DNA of 64,000 nt from an uncultured Spirochaetaceae bacterium (lineage in GTDB: Bacteria > Spirochaetota > Spirochaetia > Sphaerochaetales > Sphaerochaetaceae), in the NCBI GenBank assembly GCA_944389105.1, contig CALXLD010000030.1, positions 1-64,000 of the forward strand, written 5' to 3'. Under the pieces are notes generated by a model. It worked only from the letters and a program-made list of their open reading frames with translations, did no database searches and was not told where the DNA came from. Shown here one piece after another: positions 32,874 through 41,954 of this stretch. Position numbers and translations under genes: made by a program. The first letter of the stretch is position 1, and each line of letters starts with the position of its first letter.

Positions 32874-34955
32874 TTATTCTTCGTTTTCCTTTGCTTTCTT
32901 TGATTCTGCAATCACATCATCTGCAAGCTTTCCATGAAGTTCTTCATAGTGGTCGAACTCCAGTTCAAAAGAACCTGTGCCGGATGTCATTGACTTAAGC
33001 TCTATAGCATAGTTGCGGAGCTCTGCCATAGGAACTTCTGCCTTTACTGAGACAACATGGCCTTTTTCCTCCTGTCCAAGAACGCGTCCGCGTTTGGATG
33101 AAAGATCGGAAAGGATTGCTCCAAGATATTCATCTTCGACGAATACCTCAAGTTTCATGAACGGCTCAAGAAGAACACATCCTGCTTTTCCAAGCGCTAC
33201 CTGCATTGCACCTTTTGCAGCAAGCTTGAATGCCATTTCAGAAGAATCAACAGGGTGCTCTTTTCCATCAACAAGCGTTACTCCGATATCTACAAGAGGG
33301 TAGCCTGCAAGGAATCCTTCTTCCATAGCTTCATGGATGCCTTTCTCGATTCCTGGAATGTATCCTTTTGATACTGCGCCGCCTTTGACGGCATTCTCGA
33401 ACTGATAGTAGACTCCGCGCTCCGTCGGCTTTATATCGATAACGACACGGCCGAACTGTCCATGACCGCCAGTCTGCTTCTTGTGCGTATATTCTGCAAG
33501 TCCGGAATCCTTTGTGATCGTCTCCCTGTAAGCAATTTTTGGAATGCGTGTATTGATGTTGATCTTCTGCTTGTCGCGGACCTTGTCGAGGATCATTCCG
33601 ATATGAAGCTCTCCCATTCCTCCGATGATCGATTCCTTTGTCTCGTTGTTATAGGACATCTGGAATGTGAGATCCTCTTCAGCAATGCGGTGCAGTGCAT
33701 CATTCATCTTATCTTCGCTCTTCTTATCTTCTGCTGAGATTGCAAGCTGATAGACAGGCTGCGGCATCTTGAGAGGTCTGAATCTCCTCTTATATTCCGG
33801 TCCAGCAACGAATGTTGCATTTGTGTATGCAGCTTCGCATTTTGTGATGATGCCGATGTCTCCGGCTTCAAGTGCATCCGTCTCGATAAGCTTCTTTCCT
33901 ATAGCCCTGTAGATCTTTCCTGGTTTAGTTTTCTTACCGACCTCGTTGTTGTAGATATCGGTATCAGGAGTAAGCTTTCCTGTTACGATCTTTACAAAGC
34001 TCATCTTACCTGAGAACTGATCGATGGTTGTCTTGAAGCAGTAAGCTGAGAATGGCTTATCCGGATCGATTTCAAGAGTCGTTTCCTCTCCATCGTGTCC
34101 GATGATGTACTCCTCGATTCCGAGAGGCCATGGGAAATTGTTCTTGATGAAATTAAGGAGGGATGTTATTCCGGCACCCTTGTCAGTAGCTCCGCAGAAT
34201 ACAGGTATAACCCTGTTTGTCCTCATGCCGACAGCAAGACCATGCCTGATGTCATCAGGTTCGAGGGTACCATCAGCAAAGTACTTCTCGATAAGCTCAT
34301 CTGTACCTTCTGCGGCATTCTCTATAAGCCTGTTTCTGAAGTCTTCGACGACAGCTGTGTATTTTTCCGGAATAGGTATCGGCGTTTCCTTTCCGCCTTC
34401 ATGACATTCATATGCCTGATTCTCAATCAGGTTGATGACTCCGTGGAATTCCTCAGCTTCGCCCAGCGCGATGACGACAGGGACAAAATGCGCACCGAAT
34501 TCCTCGACAAGTGAATCTATAGTATGCCTGAAGCTTGCTCTTTCCTTATCCATTTTGTTGATAAAGATAGCTCTAGGCTTATTTCTCTCGTCCAGTCTTC
34601 TCCAGAGCTTGATAGTTTCAATCTGCGCACCTTCTCTGCCATCTACAAGCATGAGGGCAGCTTCTGTAGCTCTGAAAGAGGAGATTGCTTCTCCGATGAA
34701 GTCGCCAGTACCCGGTGTATCGAGTACATTGATCTGTTTTCCATCCCACTGAAATGATGAGAGGGTGGAATGAACTGACATCTTTCTCTGGATTTCCTCA
34801 TCAGTATAATCACTGACTGTCTTTCCGCTTTCGACTGTTTCAGCTCGGGAAAGAACGCCTGCATAGTAAAGCATCTGCTCTATGAGGTTCGTCTTTCCCG
34901 TACCATTATGGCCGATGATTGCCACATTCCTGATATCCTTGGTATTGACGCTCAT
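32874..34955 (-). CDS. EF-G-like translational GTPase lacking the catalytic histidine
   Basis: A 693-residue EF-G paralogue with all five EF-G domains recognisable: G1 GHNGTGKT (15-22), G4 NKMD (133-136), domain IV ending in SEMAFKLAAKGAM, and the C-terminal FDHYEELHG. Two switch elements differ from canonical EF-G. Switch I RGITI is replaced by RKMSVHSTL, and the G3 motif reads DTPGTGD, so the catalytic His of DTPGHVD is absent. Mycobacterial FusA2 shows comparable changes and is reported to lack ribosome-dependent GTPase activity; a similar non-canonical role is inferred here. A ribosome site AGGAGG precedes ATG. It lies upstream-adjacent in map order to canonical fusA, separated by 338 bases, with its own terminator. 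Confidence 0.88.
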   Translation of the reverse strand: MSVNTKDIRNVAIIGHNGTGKTNLIEQMLYYAGVLSRAETVESGKTVSDYTDEEIQRKMSVHSTLSSFQWDGKQINVLDTPGTGDFIGEAISSFRATEAALMLVDGREGAQIETIKLWRRLDERNKPRAIFINKMDKERASFRHTIDSLVEEFGAHFVPVVIALGEAEEFHGVINLIENQAYECHEGGKETPIPIPEKYTAVVEDFRNRLIENAAEGTDELIEKYFADGTLEPDDIRHGLAVGMRTNRVIPVFCGATDKGAGITSLLNFIKNNFPWPLGIEEYIIGHDGEETTLEIDPDKPFSAYCFKTTIDQFSGKMSFVKIVTGKLTPDTDIYNNEVGKKTKPGKIYRAIGKKLIETDALEAGDIGIITKCEAAYTNATFVAGPEYKRRFRPLKMPQPVYQLAISAEDKKSEDKMNDALHRIAEEDLTFQMSYNNETKESIIGGMGELHIGMILDKVRDKQKININTRIPKIAYRETITKDSGLAEYTHKKQTGGHGQFGRVVIDIKPTERGVYYQFENAVKGGAVSKGYIPGIEKGIHEAMEEGFLAGYPLVDIGVTLVDGKEHPVDSSEMAFKLAAKGAMQVALGKAGCVLLEPFMKLEVFVEDEYLGAILSDLSSKRGRVLGQEEKGHVVSVKAEVPMAELRNYAIELKSMTSGTGSFELEFDHYEELHGKLADDVIAESKKAKENEE

Positions 34956-35258
34956 CTGAATCCTCCTTTTGAATTAAAATAAGCTTATTAGAGAAATGGT
35001 AAGAGACTGAGGTCCAGAAGTAAAGGAAAATCGAAAAAAGTGATGTATTGAATAGCCTTTGGTATCTACCCGGCTTTTCATTTTTGTTCTGTATCATAGT
35101 TCATGTCAAACAGCCACTTTTGTTATTAATTATGATACAAGACAGATCGTAAATAATATTTTAAAAGCAAGTTTTAATACTAAAATTATACAATAAAAAT
35201 TAAATAACTGAATTAAAGCTGATGATATTCTATCTGTTATTTTATTGCTTAAATATTG
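34956..35258. other. AT-rich region between the two EF-G genes, with an inverted repeat
   Basis: TGTATCATA (35090-35098) and TATGATACA (35131-35139) are perfect 9-bp inverted copies 32 bases apart, in the upstream region of the EF-G-like gene. They could pair in DNA or RNA or be an operator. No gene is seen. Confidence 0.4.
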
Positions 35259-35282
35259 AACCAGGGAGTAATTTCCCTGGTT
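35259..35282 (-). terminator. Terminator-like hairpin after fusA
   Basis: AACCAGGGA and TCCCTGGTT form a 9-bp stem with a six-base loop 12 bases after the fusA stop. The following CAATATTTAAG is only weakly T-rich. Confidence 0.55.
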
Positions 35283-35293
35283 CTGCTGTGCTG

Positions 35294-37321
35294 TTATACT
35301 TTTTCTGAATAGTGGGAGAATTCCATGCTGAAGGAACCTCTTCCCTGTGTGGAAGATCTGAGGACTGTTGTATAGCCGAACATCTTCTCAAGCGGTGCTT
35401 CTGCGATTACTGCATCGGAGCCGGGTCTTGATTCCATCGAAAGGACGATTCCACCTCTCTGAGTTATGGATGAAATAACATCTCCGATATATTCAGTAGG
35501 TGCGGATACCTGGACCTTCATCACCGGTTCCATCAGGACAGGGCCAGCCTCAGAGGCAATTCTATCAAAAGCCATGGCAGCGCAGGATGTGAATGCAAAT
35601 GGAGTGGAAGTGTTCTCATCATATTTGATTGATGTGATATCAGCTTCGATATCAGTGCATTCATAGCCGAACCTGATTCCGCCGGAGAATGCGCCGCTGA
35701 CGCCATTCTTTATAGCTTCGATTATCTCTTCGGGGATGTCTCTTGTATTTGCTGTGATGTTAAGCACATTGCCGCTCTTCGGAGGCAGAGGCTTCACTGT
35801 CATAGACAATGCAGCAGTATTCTCCTTGTTTGCGATTGTCCTTGAGAATTCCTCCGTTCCGGAAGCTTCTGTCCTGATGCATTCGCGATAGGATACCTGT
35901 GGATTTCCAACCCTGCAGTTGACTTTCATATCATCCTTTATCCTGGTTACAAGCACATCGAGATGAAGCTCTCCCATTCCGGATATGATGAGCTGTCCGG
36001 TTTCTGCATCTTCCTTATATGTAAATGTCGGATCCTCCATGGCAAGTGTCTGGAGAGCCTTGTTGAGTTTTTCCTGTTCCGCTGCTGAGCTTGGCTCAAT
36101 CGCAACGGAAATCACGGGGTTCGGGAACGACATCTTCTCCAGAAGATATGGATGATTCTCGGCACCTATAGTGTCTCCTGTCTGAGCAATGCGGAATCCT
36201 ATGATCACTCCGATATCGCCGGCTTTGAGTTCTGATAGCTCTTCCGGCCGGTCGGCATGCATTCTGATGAGTCTGTTGATTCTCTCTTTCTTGCCCTTTG
36301 TGATGTTATAAACGGAAACACCTTTTTTGAGGACTCCGGAATAGACGCGGACAAAACACATCGGTCCAGCCTGAGGATCAACCTGGATCTTGAAGATCAG
36401 CGCCTCGAGAGGACCTGTCGTGCTATGCGGAAGATTCTCTGTCTTTCCGTTTTTTGCGTTGATTATCTCTACTGGCTCGGCCTCAGCAGGGGATGGAAGG
36501 AGGTCGACGATGCCGTCAAGGACAGTCTGCACACCGATATTCTTCAGGGAAGATCCTACGAAAACAGGAAGAAGCTCTCTTCTGAGCGTGCATTCCCTGA
36601 GCGTGGAGATGATCATGTCACGGGGAATATCTTCTCCTTCAAAGTAGAGCTCGGTAATATCGTCGGAGAAAGATGCGACGCTGTCTATAAGCTTCTCTCT
36701 CCATTCCGTAGCTTTCTCCTTCTCTGAATCAGGGATAGCAGAGCGGGTTATCGTTTTTCCATCATCATCTGCAGAGAACTGAAGGTATTCCATGGAAGTA
36801 AGGTCTATTATCCCGGAGAACGCATTCTCGCTTCCTACAGGGATGCAGACTGGCACAGGGTTTGCTCCCAGCTTCTTCTTCATATCCTCAAGGACACGGA
36901 AGAAATCAGCTCCAAGCCTGTCCATTTTGTTTATGAATGCAATGCGGGGGATCCTGTATCTATCAGCCTGTCTCCAGACAGTCTCCGTCTGCGGTTCTAC
37001 GCCTCCGACTGCGCAGAATACTCCAACAGCTCCATCAAGTACTCTCAGCGATCTCTCGACTTCTGCAGTAAAATCTACATGGCCCGGAGTATCGATGATG
37101 TTTATCTGATGCTCTCTCCAGTAGCAGGTTGTCGCAGCTGAGGTGATAGTGATGCCTCTGTCCTGTTCCTGTTTCATCCAGTCCATAGTGGCTTCGCCAT
37201 TATCGACCTCGCCGATCCGGTGATTCTCACCTGTATAATAAAGAAATCTTTCAGTTGTTGTTGTCTTGCCGGCATCGATATGAGCCATGATGCCTATGTT
37301 TCGTATGCTCTTCTCGTCCAT
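35294..37321 (-). CDS. fusA: Elongation factor G
   Basis: This GTPase drives ribosomal translocation or recycling. The G motifs are canonical: AHIDAGKT (13-20), RGITIT (55-60), DTPGHVD (77-83) with the catalytic His, and NKMD (131-134). [20 protein letters not shown] and the C-terminal [20 protein letters not shown] and [20 protein letters not shown] are typical domain G and IV/V elements. At 675 residues it is slightly shorter than usual. Some spirochaetes divide translocation and recycling between two EF-Gs, and I cannot tell which this is by eye. It lies away from the str ribosomal operon. Confidence 0.92.
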   Translation of the reverse strand: MDEKSIRNIGIMAHIDAGKTTTTERFLYYTGENHRIGEVDNGEATMDWMKQEQDRGITITSAATTCYWREHQINIIDTPGHVDFTAEVERSLRVLDGAVGVFCAVGGVEPQTETVWRQADRYRIPRIAFINKMDRLGADFFRVLEDMKKKLGANPVPVCIPVGSENAFSGIIDLTSMEYLQFSADDDGKTITRSAIPDSEKEKATEWREKLIDSVASFSDDITELYFEGEDIPRDMIISTLRECTLRRELLPVFVGSSLKNIGVQTVLDGIVDLLPSPAEAEPVEIINAKNGKTENLPHSTTGPLEALIFKIQVDPQAGPMCFVRVYSGVLKKGVSVYNITKGKKERINRLIRMHADRPEELSELKAGDIGVIIGFRIAQTGDTIGAENHPYLLEKMSFPNPVISVAIEPSSAAEQEKLNKALQTLAMEDPTFTYKEDAETGQLIISGMGELHLDVLVTRIKDDMKVNCRVGNPQVSYRECIRTEASGTEEFSRTIANKENTAALSMTVKPLPPKSGNVLNITANTRDIPEEIIEAIKNGVSGAFSGGIRFGYECTDIEADITSIKYDENTSTPFAFTSCAAMAFDRIASEAGPVLMEPVMKVQVSAPTEYIGDVISSITQRGGIVLSMESRPGSDAVIAEAPLEKMFGYTTVLRSSTQGRGSFSMEFSHYSEKV

Positions 37322-37389
37322 AGCTTGGATAATCTATCACAAAACAACGTATCTTTGAAACACATAAGATTTATGTATATATTTCTTTC

Positions 37390-38082
37390 ATGAATGAAAT
37401 TGATATTGCTTCATTTCTATCCTCGCTGGATCCGGTAAGCTATGCGGATATTATAGATGCGCTTACAAGAGGAGAAGGAAATACCGAATACTTCTCTCCG
37501 GGTTCCGGCATAGTCTACCATCATAAGGATGGGGTATACTATATAGCATGCACAGGTCCTGATAAGGCTTCATTCATCAGGCATATTCCATCACGGTGTC
37601 TTGCATCCGTGCATGGAGAATGGGAATCGGGGTATATGATGGATAGTCTGGGGTATGAGAGGGTTGAGCCCACATATCTTTTTTCCTATGACGGTGAGCC
37701 ATTTGGGAAATCGGAAAACGTACATCCACTGGACCTTTCATATCTTGATTTCGTCATTTCTCGCTACAATACTTCCAGCGAGGAGGACATACGGGCTGCA
37801 ATGGAAACAGGGCATCTCTACGGAGCCTTTTCCGGTGATAGCCTGATGGGCTTCGCGGGTTTTCATATGGAGGGATCGATGGGAATGCTCCTTGTTCTCC
37901 CCGAATACAGGCGCAGAGGTGTCGGGGAGATTCTCGAGAAACACCTGATAACAACTGCCCTGGAAGAGGGAAGAAAGCCATTCTGCAATGTATTTGTATC
38001 GAACAGCGCAAGCATCGCGATGCAGGAAAAGCTAGGGCTTGAAAAGGGAGGTATCCTTTCCTGGTGGACATGGAAGGATTAA
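37390..38082 (+). CDS. GNAT-family N-acetyltransferase
   Basis: The C-terminal half contains the acetyl-CoA-binding signature GMLLVLPEYRRRGVGEILEK followed by NVFVSNSASIAMQEKLGLEK, the usual GNAT beta-bulge and asparagine strand. The N-terminal 110 residues form a separate, less recognisable domain, as in the larger GNAT proteins with a duplicated or degenerate first half. Its substrate is unknown. It is divergent from fusA, and its stop overlaps the convergent ClC gene by four bases. Confidence 0.82.
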   Translation: MNEIDIASFLSSLDPVSYADIIDALTRGEGNTEYFSPGSGIVYHHKDGVYYIACTGPDKASFIRHIPSRCLASVHGEWESGYMMDSLGYERVEPTYLFSYDGEPFGKSENVHPLDLSYLDFVISRYNTSSEEDIRAAMETGHLYGAFSGDSLMGFAGFHMEGSMGMLLVLPEYRRRGVGEILEKHLITTALEEGRKPFCNVFVSNSASIAMQEKLGLEKGGILSWWTWKD

Positions 38083-39356
38083 TCTCTGGATGTTCTTTTT
38101 TTCATGGCGATTCTCTGATGGTGATATATCCCTTTGTCGCCAGATGCCAGGTAGGAGAGTGCTACAGTCATGAAGAGCAGCCCAGGCTCGCTGTATCCGA
38201 ATAGCTCTATAGCGAGCGCAAAGCAGACCAGCGGGAGATTCGTTCCTCCCGTAAGCATCCCGACAGCACCAAGAACTGCAAACGGTGCTGTCTCAAGTCC
38301 TAATACAGCAGCAAATGAATAGCCGAATGTCCCTCCTGTTACCAGAAGCGGAACAACCTCTCCGCCGACAAATCCTGCTGCGATTGACAGGAAGACCATC
38401 AGTGCTTTGAGAATAAATGTATATAGGGGGATTCCTCTGCCGTCTATTGCCCTATAAAGAAGGTCCAGGGAAAGCCCATTGTAGTCAAAAGAGCCAGAGA
38501 GAAGGAATATGATGATTGAGAAAAGGGTGACCATTGTTCCCGGGATTATCGCGCTGAGGATCTTGCTTCCGAACCTGTCTTCAACGCCTTTCCGGAAACG
38601 TGCAAGAAGATAGAGGAAGACTCTTGCCAGAAGTCCGATGATAAGTGCAAAGACAGCTACTGTTATAAGGTTCTCCACAGTTGCAGGAAGCTCTTTGAAT
38701 GAAGGGATCTCCATTTTATGTATCCCAAGCTTCAGTGCAACATATACTGCCGAATACGCTGATACCAGTACAGGAAAAAGCGCATCAAGGCGAAGTATGT
38801 CAGGGGTGGCGAACATCAGGCCGAAAAGAACGCCTGCGATAGGTGCGCCGAAAAGTGAGCCGAATGCGGCTGCGGATCCTGTCATCAGATAGTAATCTTC
38901 CCTTCCGTAGTGTCCTTTCCAGGCATATTTCCTTTCGATTTTCGTAAAGAGCTCTCCGATGGCAAGCCCTATCTGCACACCGACTCCTTCCTTGCCGACA
39001 GAAGCTCCAGTTATGTGCGATATAGCGGCCGCAATATATGCAACAGGCCCCATCCATGGGGAAATATGGCCGGGTCTGAGCTTTCCTTCATTGGCATCAT
39101 CCTCCATTTCATGGATAGTATCGATGGCTTCCACTGTTGTTTTCCTGAAGGAGTCTCCCAGTTTCTGATAGATTGCAAGCGTGAGGTAAGCCCCTAGCGG
39201 GATAAGAAGAATAAGCAATGGAAAGCGGTGATTTACCACACCGGCGATGTTTACAGTATTTGCAAATAATGTAATGCAGGCCCCGGTGACGATTCCGACA
39301 GCGAGGCTTCTGAATGTATTGAATAGTATTCTTAATGCCTTTTCACGCTTTTTCAT
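38079..39356 (-). CDS. ClC-family chloride channel or H+/Cl- exchanger
   Basis: A 425-residue polytopic membrane protein. The ClC selectivity and gating elements appear as SHITGASVGKEGVGVQIGLA (the gating Glu is present in GKEG) and AAAFGSLFGAPIAGVLFGLM, with the later GGEVVPLLVTGGTFGYSFAA corresponding to the GxFxP region and GAVGMLTGGTNLPLVCFALA near the end. No CBS domains follow. It may carry chloride or, as in some ClC subgroups, fluoride; GVQIG suggests the general bacterial group. The ATG overlaps the aldehyde dehydrogenase stop by four bases, so they form one transcript. Confidence 0.85.
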   Translation of the reverse strand: MKKREKALRILFNTFRSLAVGIVTGACITLFANTVNIAGVVNHRFPLLILLIPLGAYLTLAIYQKLGDSFRKTTVEAIDTIHEMEDDANEGKLRPGHISPWMGPVAYIAAAISHITGASVGKEGVGVQIGLAIGELFTKIERKYAWKGHYGREDYYLMTGSAAAFGSLFGAPIAGVLFGLMFATPDILRLDALFPVLVSAYSAVYVALKLGIHKMEIPSFKELPATVENLITVAVFALIIGLLARVFLYLLARFRKGVEDRFGSKILSAIIPGTMVTLFSIIIFLLSGSFDYNGLSLDLLYRAIDGRGIPLYTFILKALMVFLSIAAGFVGGEVVPLLVTGGTFGYSFAAVLGLETAPFAVLGAVGMLTGGTNLPLVCFALAIELFGYSEPGLLFMTVALSYLASGDKGIYHHQRIAMKKRTSRD

Positions 39357-40717
39357 TTCATAAGCATTTTAAGGAGTTTGAGCTTTCCCTTGAAGGGGGC
39401 ATACCGTACCGGAAGATCAATCCATGCAGCTTTATCCATTACTGACTTGTCATGGGTGAAAGCCTGGAAGCTTCTCTTTCCGTGGTAGCTTCCCATTCCG
39501 GAATTCCCAACACCGCCGAAAGGCAGTTCAGGAGCTGTGAGATGAACAACCGTATCATTGACGCATCCGCCTCCGAATGACAGAGAGGAGAGAGCTTTTT
39601 CTATAGTTTTCCTGTCTTTGCTGAAAATATAGAAAGCAAGAGGCTTTTCCCTGTCCCTTATGAAATCTATGGCCTCCTCTAGTGTTTCATATTCAATTAT
39701 CGGGAGAACCGGCCCGAAGATCTCCTCCTGCATTGCCGGGTCGCTTTCCTTTGCAGGGTAGAGTATTGTCGGAGAGATCTTCATTGAGCTCTCATCCATA
39801 TTCCCTCCAAAAGCTATGGTGCTTCCAGCAATCAGCTCGCTGATTCTTCTGAAATGCTTCTCGTTTATTATCTTCGGCAGGTCGCTGGAAGTGAGCGGAT
39901 CTGAAGAGAACATGTTCCCGATAGCGTTCTCCATTTCCTTTATCAGTGATTCTGCATAGCCTTTTCTTATCAGGACATAATCGGGGGCAACGCATGTCTG
40001 TCCGGCATTGAGGAATTTGCCCCATGAGAGTCTTTTTGCGGTCAGTGCCATGTTCTCTGTTCCGTCTATTATCACAGGACTCTTTCCGCCTAGCTCCAGG
40101 ATGCATGGAGTGAGATACTTGTTTGCAGCCTGATGGACTATTCTTCCGACATTCGGGGATCCCGTGAAGAAAATGAAATCCCACCTGAGCGCAAGAAGCT
40201 CTGAATTTGTCTGATGACCGCCTTCAAACAGCGCTATATACTCATCGCTGAAGGTCTCTTCAATGAGTTTCTTCATTATTCTGGATGTGTTCCCGCTATA
40301 TCTTGAAGGTTTTACGACAACTGTATTTCCACCGGCTATTGCTCCTGCAAGAGGTACCATCGTAAGCATCAGAGGATAGTTCCACGGACTCATGATCAGG
40401 GTATTGCCCATTGGCTCATGGATAATATAGGAACTTGCCCTGAACTGGGTTATAGGAGTATGGACCTTCGTTGGCTTCATCAGCTTCTTCAGATGCTTTT
40501 CAAGGTAGTTTATCTCTTCGTATGTGATTCCCAGCTCCGTTGCATAACCTTCAAAGCTGCTTTTCCCTAGGTCCTCGGAAAGTGCTTTCAGAATATTCTC
40601 TTCATTTCGTTTCAAAGCTTCCTTCAGTGCTCTGAGCATTGAAATCCTGTACTTGTATGGAAGCGTCTTTCCGCTTCTGAAATATGCTTTCTGTCTCTCC
40701 AGTGTCTCTATAAACAT
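39353..40717 (-). CDS. Aldehyde dehydrogenase (class 3-like)
   Basis: An NAD(P)-dependent aldehyde dehydrogenase. The N-terminus (IETLERQKAYFRSGKTLPYK) and the short C-terminus ending MLMK resemble the class 3/fatty-aldehyde group. Catalytic elements are ILELGGKSPVIIDGTENM with the general base Glu and LNAGQTCVAPDYVL with the nucleophile Cys. NYPLMLTMVPLAGAIAGGNT and EIFGPVLPIIEY are also present. The start at ATG 40717 gives 454 residues; a GTG 12 codons upstream has no better site. It is co-transcribed with the ClC gene, which is functionally unexplained. Confidence 0.9.
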   Translation of the reverse strand: MFIETLERQKAYFRSGKTLPYKYRISMLRALKEALKRNEENILKALSEDLGKSSFEGYATELGITYEEINYLEKHLKKLMKPTKVHTPITQFRASSYIIHEPMGNTLIMSPWNYPLMLTMVPLAGAIAGGNTVVVKPSRYSGNTSRIMKKLIEETFSDEYIALFEGGHQTNSELLALRWDFIFFTGSPNVGRIVHQAANKYLTPCILELGGKSPVIIDGTENMALTAKRLSWGKFLNAGQTCVAPDYVLIRKGYAESLIKEMENAIGNMFSSDPLTSSDLPKIINEKHFRRISELIAGSTIAFGGNMDESSMKISPTILYPAKESDPAMQEEIFGPVLPIIEYETLEEAIDFIRDREKPLAFYIFSKDRKTIEKALSSLSFGGGCVNDTVVHLTAPELPFGGVGNSGMGSYHGKRSFQAFTHDKSVMDKAAWIDLPVRYAPFKGKLKLLKMLMK

Positions 40718-40813
40718 GCTCACAGCCGCGATAGTATCACAAAAGGATGCCACTGTGAATTACAGAAATAAGAAAAGTGTCAGAAACAATTAACCAACAC
40801 AAAACATACACTG

Positions 40814-40828
40814 TGTCGGAATCCGACA
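40814..40828. promoter_or_regulatory. Palindrome upstream of the RND operon, candidate operator
   Basis: TGTCGGAATCCGACA is a perfect 6-bp inverted repeat with a 3-base centre, 68 bases before the adaptor-protein ATG. AACAGGTATTCTGTT (from about 40832) is a second, shorter palindrome. Operators of efflux repressors commonly look like this, but no regulator gene is adjacent. Confidence 0.45.
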
Positions 40829-40895
40829 ATAAACAGGTATTCTGTTGTTAATTTCATAATCAGTAGGGCAGAAAATCATAATCAGGAAAGGGTAT

Positions 40896-41954
40896 ATGGA
40901 TAAGAATAAACGAAACTCTGTCATCAGATATCTGGTTCTTTTTATTGTTTTTGTTATTGTTGCGGGTTTACTGTATTACTTCTTCACTTCTGCAAGCGAA
41001 GTAGAGTATACAGCCCCTGTCTCTCCTGTAGTCACTATAAAGCCTGAGAGAAGAATCATTGATGAAGGCATAAGCGTAACTGGTTACATTGAGCCAGAAG
41101 CGATGATACCGGTTGTTCCTTTCGTAAGTGGCACTGTTGAGCAGTACAATATAGAGGCCGGAGACACGATAGGAAAAGGTGATGTCATTGCCGTAATCGA
41201 TAAAAGGCCGTATGAACTGCAGCTTAAGCAGGCCGAGGCTCAGGTCAAAGGGCTTGAGGCGGCTTTTGGCAGAGTGAGTGCCCTGAGGGAAAGCGGAGGT
41301 GCCACTGCCCAGGACTATGATACTTTATCAGCACAGCTGGATGCCGCGAGAGCGCAGCTTGAGCTTGCAGAGCTCCAGCTTTCATATGCAGATGTCACGG
41401 CACCTGTCAGCGGAACGGTCATACAGTCCTTATCCTCTGAAGGGTCAATAGGTTCTTCCGAAAATCCTATGGCGATTATAGCGGATCTGGATAACCTTGT
41501 TGTCAATATGAAGCTTGGGGAGAAATACTTCCATACCATTTCTGAAAACAGGGAAGGGCTTTCCGTTACGGTTTCATCCCCGGATGGCTACACCTCCCCA
41601 GCTGAAATCATATCAGTAGCTCCTTTTGTTGATCCGACGTCCAAGACATTCCTTGTCAAAGTAAAGCTCGAAGAACCCGAGGGGTTTGTCCCTGGTATGT
41701 TCATCAGAGCGGAGGTCGTCTGGAAGTCAGATGAATATCTTACGCTTCCGCTTACTGTCAGAAAGCTTGATGGATCTGTATATGCCCTCTCTGAAGACAG
41801 CAATACGGCAGAATACATTGATATAGAAAGCCTTGCAGAGGATACTTCATACTTTGCTATCCCGGATTCTTATGAAGGAAGGGATTTCATAATCAGAGGA
41901 CAGAATGGCCTTCTTCCTGGTGAGAAGGTCCGTGTCACAGGGGTGGAGCGATGA
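40896..41954 (+). CDS. RND efflux membrane-fusion (adaptor) protein
   Basis: This periplasmic adaptor links an RND pump to an outer-membrane channel. An N-terminal membrane anchor (YLVLFIVFVIVAGLLYYFFT) is followed by a barrel-sandwich segment (GTVEQYNIEAGDTIGKGDVI), a short coiled-coil hairpin (LKQAEAQVKGLEAAF...LDAARAQLELAELQLSYADV), the second half of the lipoyl fold (TAPVSGTVIQSLSSEGSIGS) and a beta-barrel (FVPGMFIRAEV). The length of 352 is usual. AGGAAAGG precedes ATG. The pump gene starts four bases before its stop. The operon continues with a lipoprotein and a TolC-like channel. Confidence 0.92.
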   Translation: MDKNKRNSVIRYLVLFIVFVIVAGLLYYFFTSASEVEYTAPVSPVVTIKPERRIIDEGISVTGYIEPEAMIPVVPFVSGTVEQYNIEAGDTIGKGDVIAVIDKRPYELQLKQAEAQVKGLEAAFGRVSALRESGGATAQDYDTLSAQLDAARAQLELAELQLSYADVTAPVSGTVIQSLSSEGSIGSSENPMAIIADLDNLVVNMKLGEKYFHTISENREGLSVTVSSPDGYTSPAEIISVAPFVDPTSKTFLVKVKLEEPEGFVPGMFIRAEVVWKSDEYLTLPLTVRKLDGSVYALSEDSNTAEYIDIESLAEDTSYFAIPDSYEGRDFIIRGQNGLLPGEKVRVTGVER

